DNA from: Clostridia bacterium | GTDB taxonomy: Bacteria; Bacillota_A; Clostridia; Peptostreptococcales; Anaerovoracaceae | Direction: 5' to 3' | NCBI GenBank assembly: GCA_024403175.1 | Contig: JAKSSI010000005.1 | Location: forward strand, 1-14,813 | DNA length: 14,813 nt | In this document: piece by piece, positions 7,549 through 13,752 of the stretch | How the letters are laid out: each line of letters begins with the position of its first letter | How positions within the stretch are numbered: the stretch's first letter is position 1 | Translations under genes and position numbers: made by a program | The notes under the pieces: generated by a model | What the model was told of the DNA's origin: nothing | Databases searched by the model: none | The model's input: only the letters and a program-made list of their open reading frames with translations

Positions 7549-8223
7549 CTAACCTATATTTAATCCCTTTTGTTTGATAATCTCTTTCATAGCGGCTACG
7601 ACTTCTTCTATTGTCATATCGGAAGAATCGATAAGAATAGCGTCGTCTGCCTGCTTAAGAGGGTTTGTTTCTCTGTGAGAATCTCTATAATCTCTTGCTT
7701 CTAAGTCTTTCTGAACTTCTTCAACATTGCAAGGAAGGCCTTTTTCAGCATATTCTAAAGCTCTGCGCTTTGCTCTTACTAAGGAAGAAGCTGTAAGGAA
7801 GAACTTGCATTCTGCAACATCCTTTAGTACGTTTGTGCCAATATCGCGGCCGTCCATAACTAAAGACTTACGCTGACCCATAGCTTTTTGAATAGCAACA
7901 AGCTTTTCTCTAACTGCAGGAATTGCAGAGCTTACAGAAGCCATTTCGGAAACTTCCTGAGTTCTGATTAAAGCGTCTACGTTTTCACCGTCAAGGAAGA
8001 TGCTGCCTCCAGCATAGTCTACATCTGTTGTAGCAAGTAGGGAAGCAAGCTGCTCTTCATTGTTTGGATCTATGGCTGTTCTAAAAATCTTAAGAGCCAG
8101 GGCTCTGTACATAGCGCCTGTGTCTATGTAATCTATGGCTAAATCCTTTGCAAGGCGTTTAGCCATTGTGCTCTTGCCGGCGCTACTTGGGCCGTCAATA
8201 GCAATTCTTAAAAGTTCACTCAT
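7549..8223 (-). CDS. cmk: Cytidylate kinase (CMP/dCMP kinase)
   Basis: Phosphorylates CMP and dCMP to the diphosphates with ATP, in the cytosol, as part of pyrimidine salvage and dCTP supply. The 224-residue length is typical of the bacterial enzyme. The P-loop GPSSAGKST is at residues 11-19, TGAMYR at 35-40, DGRDIGT at 124-130, and the basic lid region RDYRDSHRETNPLKQADDA starts at 177. The ribosome binding site GGAGG lies within the end of nrdR. The ATG shares one base with the nrdR stop (TAATG arrangement), so translation is coupled. In many Clostridia cmk heads a gene string with ispH or rpsA; here it follows nrdR, which links it to control of deoxyribonucleotide supply. Confidence 0.96.
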   Translation of the reverse strand: MSELLRIAIDGPSSAGKSTMAKRLAKDLAIDYIDTGAMYRALALKIFRTAIDPNNEEQLASLLATTDVDYAGGSIFLDGENVDALIRTQEVSEMASVSSAIPAVREKLVAIQKAMGQRKSLVMDGRDIGTNVLKDVAECKFFLTASSLVRAKRRALEYAEKGLPCNVEEVQKDLEARDYRDSHRETNPLKQADDAILIDSSDMTIEEVVAAMKEIIKQKGLNIG

Positions 8224-8684
8224 TATTTTTTGCCTCCTTCGAGGAGCTTTTCTACTTCGGCTACGAAAGTGCCGACATCTTTAAAATCTCTATAAACAGA
8301 TGCAAAACGTACATAAGCCACTTGGTCTAAATCTTTGAGGTGGTTCATAACGCTTTCACCAATGATTTCAGAAGGAATTTCTTTTTCCATACGATTGTTG
8401 AGGCCGCGTTCAATATCGTCTACAACATCTTCCATCTTTGCAACGGAAACAGGACGTTTTTCACAAGCTTTCATTATACTTGTGAGAATCTTGTTTCTAT
8501 CGAATGCAGCACGGCTTCCATCCTTTTTTACTACCATAAAGAGGGTTTCTTCAACCTTTTCATAAGTGGTAAAACGCTTGCCGCAGCCTGGGCATTCTCT
8601 ACGTCTTCTGATAGCTTTGCCTTCTTCTGTTGGGCGGGAGTCTATAACCTTTGTGTCGAGTTCTTCACAATAAGGACACTTCAT
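8223..8684 (-). CDS. nrdR: NrdR ribonucleotide reductase transcriptional repressor
   Basis: Represses ribonucleotide reductase genes when dATP/ATP occupy its ATP-cone, by binding NrdR boxes. The protein has 153 residues, as usual. The N-terminal zinc ribbon carries C3, C6, C31 and C34 (MKCPYC and ECPGCGKRF), followed by the ATP-cone ([24 protein letters not shown]) and a C-terminal part ending in [21 protein letters not shown] longer frame opens nine codons upstream at 8711, but conserved family members begin at MKCPYC and AAGGAG sits just before 8684, so the shorter start is chosen. First gene of the operon with cmk and the PAP2 phosphatase. An NrdR box lies within its own promoter, suggesting autoregulation. 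No nrd structural gene is in the window. Confidence 0.96.
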   Translation of the reverse strand: MKCPYCEELDTKVIDSRPTEEGKAIRRRRECPGCGKRFTTYEKVEETLFMVVKKDGSRAAFDRNKILTSIMKACEKRPVSVAKMEDVVDDIERGLNNRMEKEIPSEIIGESVMNHLKDLDQVAYVRFASVYRDFKDVGTFVAEVEKLLEGGKK

Positions 8685-8735
8685 ATTGCTTCTCCTTGCA
8701 CTAAAATACACATGAAAATATGCTTAACACAAGAT

Positions 8736-8764
8736 AGTGTACACCATATATAGTGTTTGTACAA
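8736..8764 (-). promoter_or_regulatory. Predicted sigma-A promoter of nrdR-cmk-PAP2
   Basis: On the minus strand TTGTAC (8764-8759) and TACACT (8741-8736) are 17 bases apart. The NrdR box fills the spacer. The expected start is near 8729, about 45 bases upstream of the nrdR ATG. Confidence 0.65.
8741..8756. promoter_or_regulatory. NrdR box in the nrdR promoter
   Basis: ACACCATATATAGTGT matches the 16-bp NrdR box consensus acaCwAtATaTwGTgt at every position except the fifth. A weaker palindromic copy, ACAATATATATCTTGT, lies at 8761-8776, centred 20 bases away rather than the usual 31-32. NrdR normally binds box pairs, so the arrangement is unusual, but the main box is convincing. Confidence 0.8.
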
Positions 8765-8778
8765 TATATATCTTGTGT

Positions 8779-10356
8779 TTATTGTTTAATGCCCATTATT
8801 CTGTCGTATAATTTGAATGAAAGCAATAGGTGAAGTCTAAAATCACTGTTCTCAAAGTCGCAATGAATGATTTTATCCATCTGTTCTAGTCTGTGGGTGA
8901 GGGTAGTTCGGTGAATTACAAGTTCTTTTGAGGTTCTTGGTATGTCGCGCTCATTCATAATGTAGCTACGAAGGGTTTTTAAGTATTCTGTACTATGTTC
9001 ATTGTCGTAATCTCTAAAAACTATAAGCTGCGGTAGTATTAAAGAGTTTGATTCATAGTTTTCTCTAAGGCCGTCTAGTGCATAGTCTAAGCTTATGTCT
9101 ATGAAAGGTCGTACCCAGATGCTTTTTTCTTCTCCTATATATTTAAGCACTATGTCTGTCTGCTTAAATCCTGTACGTATATCCATAAAACCTTCAATGT
9201 GGTTGGAAATGCCGCAGTACATGTAATTATCTCTAACCAAGGTGGCAATTCTGCCTCTAGCCTGGCTGATAGTAATAGGATTCTTTGTTATGTTTACAAT
9301 TAAGCAAAGCCTTTGCTCGTAAAAGAAATCGAAGCAATCTGAAAACTCTTCAAGAAGAGTACTTCTTAATACCGTATCAGAGTGAATGGAAAGATTTTCT
9401 TCTTGTGTTTTAAACTTGATGCAAACGTATTCATCGTTTATATCCCAGCCCTTAATGCTAAGGAAGTCTACAATATCTTTTCTATTAGGTTCTCTTTCAC
9501 CACGCAAAAGGCCTTTAATTGTATCTTCGTAGTCTTTGTAGTAGTGGTTTGTTGTTAGCTTGTCGCGCTTTATTATTAATTTAATATATTCGGCAAAAAT
9601 TTCCGCAATTCTGAACTGACCCGGCTTAAGGCCTGAATTGATTTCATTTATTAGAAGTCTTCCGTAATAATAATCGCCTTCCCAGATGTTTACAAAGAGG
9701 GTACGAATATTTCTTGTATAGTGACCTGTGCCCCAGATAGATGCGTTTCTTTGCTTTAAGGTTTGCTGGTAGGCTTCGTCGAATTTGAATTCGTTAACCA
9801 GCCAAAGTGGTATGTGCAGCGACCCGTCTCTTTCGCCTCGTTCAAACTTGTGCATACCAACTACTAACTGAGGTAAGGAGAGTACTGAGAAGTTTTTATC
9901 GTGAACGTAGAGTGGGTTGTTGAAAAGCTCAAGGCCTAAGCTGCAAAGATCATCCAAACTACCATTATTTATTGCAATGTAATTCATTCTGGATTCAAAA
10001 TCTCTATATTTATGGAAGATATCCAGAATGATATTAATAAGTTCGAAGTCGGAAACAGATGGGTCGCTAATATTTGAAATATGCGGAGCCAAACCTTTTA
10101 AGTTCTTTCTTGTTACATAAACATACTGATCTATTGGAAAAAGGCGAGCATTTGCTTCGGTGAGGTAGTATAGTGTATCCTCACAAAGTTGCATATTAGG
10201 TGAAAAGATACAAAATTCTTTTAGGTTAGGAATTCCGTTTGATGTACGCAATTCATAACTCCAATCGTAGTTTTCAAGCTCATCAGCCACAATTTGAATG
10301 TTTAAAAGTAATCTGCTAGGGACAATTGATGGATTTTGACCGTGCTTCGCGGACAT
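8779..10356 (-). CDS. PucR-family transcriptional regulator
   Basis: Predicted DNA-binding regulator of a catabolic operon. The C-terminal 65-70 residues form a PucR-type helix-turn-helix (YLKTLRSYIMNERDIPRTSKEL then VIHRTTLTHRLEQMDKII and a helical end DFRLHLLLSFKL). The middle (about residues 270-410) fits the GGDEF-like/CdaR-type linker domain often found before it. The N-terminal 270 residues look like a sensor module with an early FSPNMQLCEDTLYYL stretch, but I cannot identify its ligand. The 525-residue length is normal for this group. GGAGG six bases before ATG 10356 supports the start. It is transcribed away from the MFS-UroD cluster across a 256-bp shared upstream region, so it probably controls that cluster. 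No clear terminator follows. Codon use is more relaxed than in the operon opposite. Confidence 0.88.
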   Translation of the reverse strand: MSAKHGQNPSIVPSRLLLNIQIVADELENYDWSYELRTSNGIPNLKEFCIFSPNMQLCEDTLYYLTEANARLFPIDQYVYVTRKNLKGLAPHISNISDPSVSDFELINIILDIFHKYRDFESRMNYIAINNGSLDDLCSLGLELFNNPLYVHDKNFSVLSLPQLVVGMHKFERGERDGSLHIPLWLVNEFKFDEAYQQTLKQRNASIWGTGHYTRNIRTLFVNIWEGDYYYGRLLINEINSGLKPGQFRIAEIFAEYIKLIIKRDKLTTNHYYKDYEDTIKGLLRGEREPNRKDIVDFLSIKGWDINDEYVCIKFKTQEENLSIHSDTVLRSTLLEEFSDCFDFFYEQRLCLIVNITKNPITISQARGRIATLVRDNYMYCGISNHIEGFMDIRTGFKQTDIVLKYIGEEKSIWVRPFIDISLDYALDGLRENYESNSLILPQLIVFRDYDNEHSTEYLKTLRSYIMNERDIPRTSKELVIHRTTLTHRLEQMDKIIHCDFENSDFRLHLLLSFKLYDRIMGIKQ

Positions 10357-10398
10357 TTTGCGCCTCCAATGAATAAATTTGTTAATTTTACTGTTTTT

Positions 10399-10427
10399 AT
10401 TCTATCCTAATTTTTGAGGATGGTAAA
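10399..10427 (-). promoter_or_regulatory. Predicted promoter of the PucR-family gene
   Basis: On the minus strand TTTACC (10427-10422) and TAGAAT (10404-10399) are 17 bases apart, about 35-40 bases upstream of the start codon. The left arm of an inverted repeat lies in the spacer, which would fit autoregulation. Confidence 0.45.
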
Positions 10428-10451
10428 GAAAAAATAGAACAGAAATTAGGA
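10405..10451. promoter_or_regulatory. Candidate operator: spaced inverted repeat in the divergent promoter region
   Basis: TCCTAATTT at 10405-10413 and its exact complement AAATTAGGA at 10443-10451 form a 9-bp inverted repeat with a 29-base gap. A second pair, TTCTAT at 10400-10405 and ATAGAA at 10434-10439, overlaps it. The left arm lies in the predicted regulator promoter; the right arm lies 27 bases upstream of the predicted MFS -35. This is a reasonable place for the divergent PucR-type regulator to bind, but the region is AT-rich, so chance matches are possible. Confidence 0.4.
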
Positions 10452-10478
10452 AGTTTGTGAAATAGTGCGCAATCTTTA

Positions 10479-10507
10479 TTGATAAGTTTCTATGCGAAAT
10501 ATATTAT
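10479..10507 (+). promoter_or_regulatory. Predicted sigma-A promoter of the MFS-UroD cluster
   Basis: TTGATA at 10479-10484 and TATTAT at 10502-10507 are 17 bases apart. The expected start is near 10514, leaving a leader of about 100 bases before the MFS start codon. Confidence 0.65.
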
Positions 10508-10511
10508 GTCC

Positions 10512-10612
10512 GTGGAGTGTAAGGAAATTATATTCTTTTTGCTTAAAAATAAATCGATCATTTGGCCTCACTCCACCAAATGGGTCGGGCTTAATACCTT
10601 AGGAGGTATATA
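10512..10612 (+). promoter_or_regulatory. Structured 5' leader of the MFS gene, possible RNA regulatory element
   Basis: Three inverted repeats are visible. GTGGAGTG at 10512-10519 pairs exactly with CACTCCAC at 10569-10576. CATTTGG at 10559-10565 pairs exactly with CCAAATG at 10576-10582, around a ten-base loop that contains most of that CACTCCAC. ATACCT at 10594-10599 pairs with AGGTAT at 10604-10609, covering the ribosome binding site AGGAGGT (10601-10607). The first two pairings share base 10576 and compete or form a pseudoknot. No known riboswitch class is recognised. Confidence 0.4.
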
Positions 10613-11983
10613 ATGAGTAATACAAAGAAAGAGCTTAGTACAGCTCTGAAGTATGTATTCGGTGTTGGCGATGCCGGATTCGTACTTATGTCTAATGTAG
10701 AAACATTCTACTTTATGAGTACTATGACAGGTCCTCTTGGATTTACTCCAACACTTGCAGGTCTCGTAAACTCCGTATTCTCCATCGTAGACGCTTGTCT
10801 TTCTTGGATGTACGGTGCCGTTATCAACGGAACAAAGGCTGGTAAGCATGGTAGAACAAGATCCTGGTTAGTACTTCTTCCATGGATCGTTCCATTCATC
10901 TTCGCTTTCCAGTTCATCAGAATCAGTGAAAACGAAATGCTTTCCGCATTGCTTATCATCATTGCAGCTATCGCATCTCACGTTTGCTGGAACTTCCCTT
11001 ATGTTGCTAACTCCGCACTCGTTTCTGTAGTAGGTAAGACACCTGAAGATAAGGCTACTCTTGCTTCCTCCAGAGCTACATGGAACAACATTGGTAACCT
11101 TATTTGGTCCTATGTTGCACTTCCATTCGCAGGCGTTGTTGGTGGAATCGTTGGTGCGAAGAACCAGTGGGCAGCAGTTGCTTTCATCTTTGGTATCATC
11201 ATGGCAGTTACATACTTCGCTCATTTCAAGATGACAGAAGGCTATGAAGACATCGAAACAGAAGCAGCTCCAACAGCAGTAAAGACAAAGATGTCCTTCT
11301 CTGAAATGCTCGTTGCTCTCTTCACAAACCCACAGCTTATCTTCCTTATCATCATCGACCTTGCTAAGTGGTGCGTAAACTTCGTAGTTAAGGCTTCTGC
11401 AGTTTACTACTTCAGAGATGCTATGGGTTCCCTCGGAACAATGTCCAAGTATACACTTGGTATTTCCCTTGGCGCTATGGTAGGTGCTTTCGTTGCTAGA
11501 TACCTTGTAAAGGCTCTCTCTGCTAGAACATCTGCTATCGTTGCATACATCGGTATGACAGCTTGCCTCTTTGGTGTATATGTATCCTATGCAAGCATCA
11601 ATGTTGTAATCGCTTGCATGACAGGCGCATTCTTCTGCTATGGTATGGCTCTTGCTATCGCTCCAGCTCTCTATGCAGACGTAGTTACATACACAACAGC
11701 AAAGACAGGAAAGAACGCTGCTGGTTGGATTATGGGTCTCCAGAACATTCCACTCAAGGCTGCTATCTTCCTCCGTGGTGTTATCATCGCTGCTGCTCTT
11801 AACGCTGCAGGATGGGTATCCGGTGTTGTACTCGAAGGCACAGCTCGTCAGACAATGACAATTCCATTCGCACTCGTTCCAGCTATCTTCTGCGCAGTAG
11901 GTCTTGTACTCCTTCTCACATGCTACAAGCTTACAAAGGAAAAGGTTGCAGAAGCTCAGGCTAAGATTGATGCAATGAAGTAG
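10613..11983 (+). CDS. MFS transporter of the GPH (glycoside-pentoside-hexuronide:cation) symporter type
   Basis: Predicted 12-helix secondary transporter importing a small organic solute with a cation. The 456-residue length matches the MFS_2/GPH group. The cytoplasmic loop GKHGRTRSWLVL at residues 77-88 matches the GR-R-W loop of this family. A central hydrophilic loop (KMTEGYEDIETEAAPTAVKTKMS) separates the two halves, and the C-terminus is charged. The start follows a near-perfect AGGAGGT. GPH relatives carry sugars, but members beside methyltransferase-like genes may carry other solutes, so the substrate is open; the UroD-like neighbour suggests a methylated or methoxylated compound (inference). 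It is first in its cluster, divergent from the PucR-family regulator. Very strong codon bias implies high expression. Confidence 0.87.
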   Translation: MSNTKKELSTALKYVFGVGDAGFVLMSNVETFYFMSTMTGPLGFTPTLAGLVNSVFSIVDACLSWMYGAVINGTKAGKHGRTRSWLVLLPWIVPFIFAFQFIRISENEMLSALLIIIAAIASHVCWNFPYVANSALVSVVGKTPEDKATLASSRATWNNIGNLIWSYVALPFAGVVGGIVGAKNQWAAVAFIFGIIMAVTYFAHFKMTEGYEDIETEAAPTAVKTKMSFSEMLVALFTNPQLIFLIIIDLAKWCVNFVVKASAVYYFRDAMGSLGTMSKYTLGISLGAMVGAFVARYLVKALSARTSAIVAYIGMTACLFGVYVSYASINVVIACMTGAFFCYGMALAIAPALYADVVTYTTAKTGKNAAGWIMGLQNIPLKAAIFLRGVIIAAALNAAGWVSGVVLEGTARQTMTIPFALVPAIFCAVGLVLLLTCYKLTKEKVAEAQAKIDAMK

Positions 11984-12013
11984 TTGCAAAAAATATAATT
12001 ACTCGCCTATAAT
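11984..12013 (+). promoter_or_regulatory. Predicted internal promoter upstream of the UroD-like gene
   Basis: TTGCAA at 11984-11989 directly follows the MFS stop codon, and a perfect TATAAT is at 12008-12013, 18 bases apart. The start would fall near 12020, so the methyltransferase-like gene could be transcribed on its own with a leader of about 70 bases. Confidence 0.6.
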
Positions 12014-12036
12014 AACAAATATAATAATAAACCAAT

Positions 12037-12068
12037 GGGTGATAGGTGCTTTGCGGCGCCTATCACCT
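12037..12068 (+). promoter_or_regulatory. Leader hairpin upstream of the UroD-like gene
   Basis: GGTGATAGG at 12038-12046 pairs exactly with CCTATCACC at 12059-12067. The stem continues inward through one G-T pair and two G-C pairs to a six-base loop. No T-run follows, so it is not a typical intrinsic terminator. It ends 13 bases before the ribosome binding site AAGGAG (12081). It may stabilise the mRNA, mark a processing site or act as a regulated element. Confidence 0.6.
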
Positions 12069-12092
12069 CATCACTGATTAAGGAGAAAAAAC

Positions 12093-13085
12093 ATGTTAAC
12101 AAAAAGACAAAATCTTCTCGAAACAATTCACGGGGGAAATCCAGATAGATTCGTAAACCAGTACGAAGCATTTGGCATCGTTATGGGATCTCCGTTCGGT
12201 AAGAGAAACCCTAACCCAAAGTACGGTGAACACAACGTTGTTAACGCTTGGGGTGTAACAAAGTCTTACCCAGAAGGAACACCTGGTCCATTCCCAGTAC
12301 ACACAGCTGACAAGATCGTTGTAAAGGATATCGAACACTGGAAGGACTACGTAAAGGTTCCAAGAGTAGTATATGATGCAGAAGAATGGGAACCATACAT
12401 CGCTGCAGCAGAAGCTATCGATCGTAAAGAACAGTTTGTAACACCATTCTTCGCACCAGGCGTATTCGAACAGTGCCACTATCTTTGCGAAATCCAGAAC
12501 ACAATGATGTATCTCTATACAAATCCTGATGAAATGCACGAACTCATCGATTGCATCACAGAATTTGAACTCGACTATGCAGCAGAAATTTGCAAGTACA
12601 TTAAGCCAGATGCACTTTTCCATCATGATGACTGGGGAACACAGATTTCCACATTCATGTCACCAGAAATGTTCCAGGAATTCTATAAGCCTGCATATGA
12701 AAAGATTTACGGATATTACAAGAGCCACGGCGTAGAACTCATTATTCACCACTCTGACTCCTACGCTGCAACACTTGTTCCAGATATGATCGACATGGGT
12801 ATTGATATTTGGCAGGGTGTTATGAACACAAACAACATTCCTGAACTTATCAAGCAGTATGGCGGAAAGATTACATTCATGGGTGGTATCGACTCTGCTG
12901 ACGTTGATAACCCACACTGGACACAGGAAATCGTAAGACAGAAGGTAAGAGAAGCTTGCGACGCTTGTGGTAAGCTTTACTTCATTCCTAATGCTTCTCA
13001 GGGGCTTCCAGTATCCACATTCCCTGGCGTATATGAAGCATTAACAGCTGAAATCGACGCATACTCTAAGGAAGTTTTTAAGTAA
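12093..13085 (+). CDS. Uroporphyrinogen decarboxylase superfamily protein, corrinoid methyltransferase-like
   Basis: Predicted TIM-barrel enzyme of the UroD/MtaA superfamily. In anaerobes, members outside haem synthesis usually move methyl groups between a substrate or coenzyme and a corrinoid protein. The 330-residue length fits. Visible family features are DALFHHDDWGTQISTFMSPE (from residue 173), the histidine motif IIHHSDS at 217-223, the DMGIDIWQGV turn and FMGGID near 262-267. The Zn motif of MtaA/MtbA-type enzymes, HxC plus a distant Cys in a PGC turn, is not kept: the first reads H220-S-D222 and the second reads PNASQGLP. A haem-pathway role is unlikely given the neighbours and the absence of other hem genes. 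No corrinoid protein, activase or second methyltransferase is present, so the substrate is unknown. The ribosome binding site AAGGAG supports the start. Codon bias is very strong. Confidence 0.82.
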   Translation: MLTKRQNLLETIHGGNPDRFVNQYEAFGIVMGSPFGKRNPNPKYGEHNVVNAWGVTKSYPEGTPGPFPVHTADKIVVKDIEHWKDYVKVPRVVYDAEEWEPYIAAAEAIDRKEQFVTPFFAPGVFEQCHYLCEIQNTMMYLYTNPDEMHELIDCITEFELDYAAEICKYIKPDALFHHDDWGTQISTFMSPEMFQEFYKPAYEKIYGYYKSHGVELIIHHSDSYAATLVPDMIDMGIDIWQGVMNTNNIPELIKQYGGKITFMGGIDSADVDNPHWTQEIVRQKVREACDACGKLYFIPNASQGLPVSTFPGVYEALTAEIDAYSKEVFK

Positions 13086-13091
13086 AAACTA

Positions 13092-13694
13092 ATGATTGAA
13101 TTTATTTGCACAGCACTTGCTATAGGTGCAGCTGCGTTTACATATGTAACATGGCATCATATACCACTTACAGTTGTTGTATTCATAGCTGCTGTAGCTA
13201 TATTAAGAACTATAAAGCCTATAGTTGAAAGGCCTTGGAAAAGAAAACATCCACCAGTTAAGGTAGATGTTTTAAAGGAACAGCATATCGATAATCCTAT
13301 ATCATCCGGTGTGCATTTCCTTATCATGACCCAAGAAGTTTTCTTCAATTGCAAAGCTAAGGCAGATTATGACTACCTTGTAGAACTTTGCGATGAATGT
13401 GTAGAAAAGTTTCTTAAGGAAAATGGTAATTTCAAGTGGAGATACAACTACGTAGTGGCAAAGAAGTATCCAATTCAGTATGCTTACTGCGGTTGTGGTG
13501 CAAGTGATTTCAGTGTTAGTACACACTATTTAAAATGGGTTCAGTCCTTTGGAGTAACTAATTTAGATGGCTATCGTAATGATGTCGATATTTTTACAAT
13601 AGACGATACAATTACACTTCCATCCGATGGCACAGTTCATAGAATTATGTTCCAGGCTGTGTTTGACAAGGGATTACCTAGTCCTGAAAAATAA
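13092..13694 (+). CDS. Uncharacterised protein with two N-terminal membrane segments
   Basis: I do not recognise this 200-residue protein. Residues about 5-20 and 24-41 are hydrophobic and would form a membrane hairpin, followed by a basic stretch (ERPWKRKHPPVK) that should be cytoplasmic. The remaining 145 or so residues look like a soluble alpha/beta domain with a Cys-rich patch YAYCGCGASDF near residue 135-145 and a conserved-looking WRYNYVVAKKYPIQ stretch. The start lies six bases after the UroD-like stop. It has no good ribosome binding site, so translation may be coupled. It is followed by a strong terminator, so it belongs to the MFS-UroD transcript. Codon use is less biased than in its upstream neighbours, suggesting lower expression. 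A role in the same pathway is only inferred from position. Confidence 0.75.
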   Translation: MIEFICTALAIGAAAFTYVTWHHIPLTVVVFIAAVAILRTIKPIVERPWKRKHPPVKVDVLKEQHIDNPISSGVHFLIMTQEVFFNCKAKADYDYLVELCDECVEKFLKENGNFKWRYNYVVAKKYPIQYAYCGCGASDFSVSTHYLKWVQSFGVTNLDGYRNDVDIFTIDDTITLPSDGTVHRIMFQAVFDKGLPSPEK

Positions 13695-13709
13695 ACATCA
13701 ATAAGACTT

Positions 13710-13743
13710 AAAAAGCTCGGCATTGTAGGGCGCCGAGCTTTTT
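13710..13743. terminator. Bidirectional terminator between the unknown gene and the DUF4298 gene
   Basis: A perfect 12-bp stem (13710-13721 with 13732-13743, AAAAAGCTCGGC) closes a ten-base loop. T-runs lie on both strands, so it can end the plus-strand MFS cluster and the minus-strand DUF4298 transcript, whose stop is nine bases away. Confidence 0.92.
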
Positions 13744-13752
13744 ATTTGCTAT

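Larger units (their letters stand above)
8726..8779. repeat. Long-range inverted repeat framing the nrdR promoter
   Basis: AACACAAGATA at 8726-8736 and its exact complement at 8769-8779 form 11-bp arms around 32 bases holding the NrdR box and most of the promoter. The arms begin right at the stop codon of the PucR-family gene. No T-run follows on the minus strand, so this is not a convincing terminator. It may extend NrdR binding, or weakly shape the RNA end of the upstream gene. Confidence 0.6.

Noticed and set aside
8685..8711. Nine-codon N-terminal extension of NrdR
   Set aside because: The family starts at MKCPYC, and a good ribosome binding site directly precedes 8684; the extension lies in the leader.
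8726..8779. Nested palindrome as the terminator of the PucR-family gene
   Set aside because: The arms enclose a 32-base interior and no T-run follows on the minus strand; overlap with the nrdR promoter and NrdR box explains it better.
10512..10612. Cobalamin riboswitch in the MFS leader
   Set aside because: I looked for it because the operon may be corrinoid-dependent. The leader is far too short and I see no B12-box-like sequence.
10868..11989. Long minus-strand open frame (373 codons) opposite the MFS gene
   Set aside because: It is antisense to a clear transporter gene, rich in Cys and Ser, has no recognisable domain and no plausible ribosome binding site. It is a by-product of the strong codon bias of the MFS gene.
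12037..12068. Hairpin after the MFS gene as an intrinsic terminator
   Set aside because: No T-run follows the stem, and a good promoter lies upstream of it, so it is better read as a leader structure of the next gene.
12096..12626. Minus-strand open frame opposite the UroD-like gene
   Set aside because: Antisense shadow with improbable composition; the plus-strand gene is well supported.
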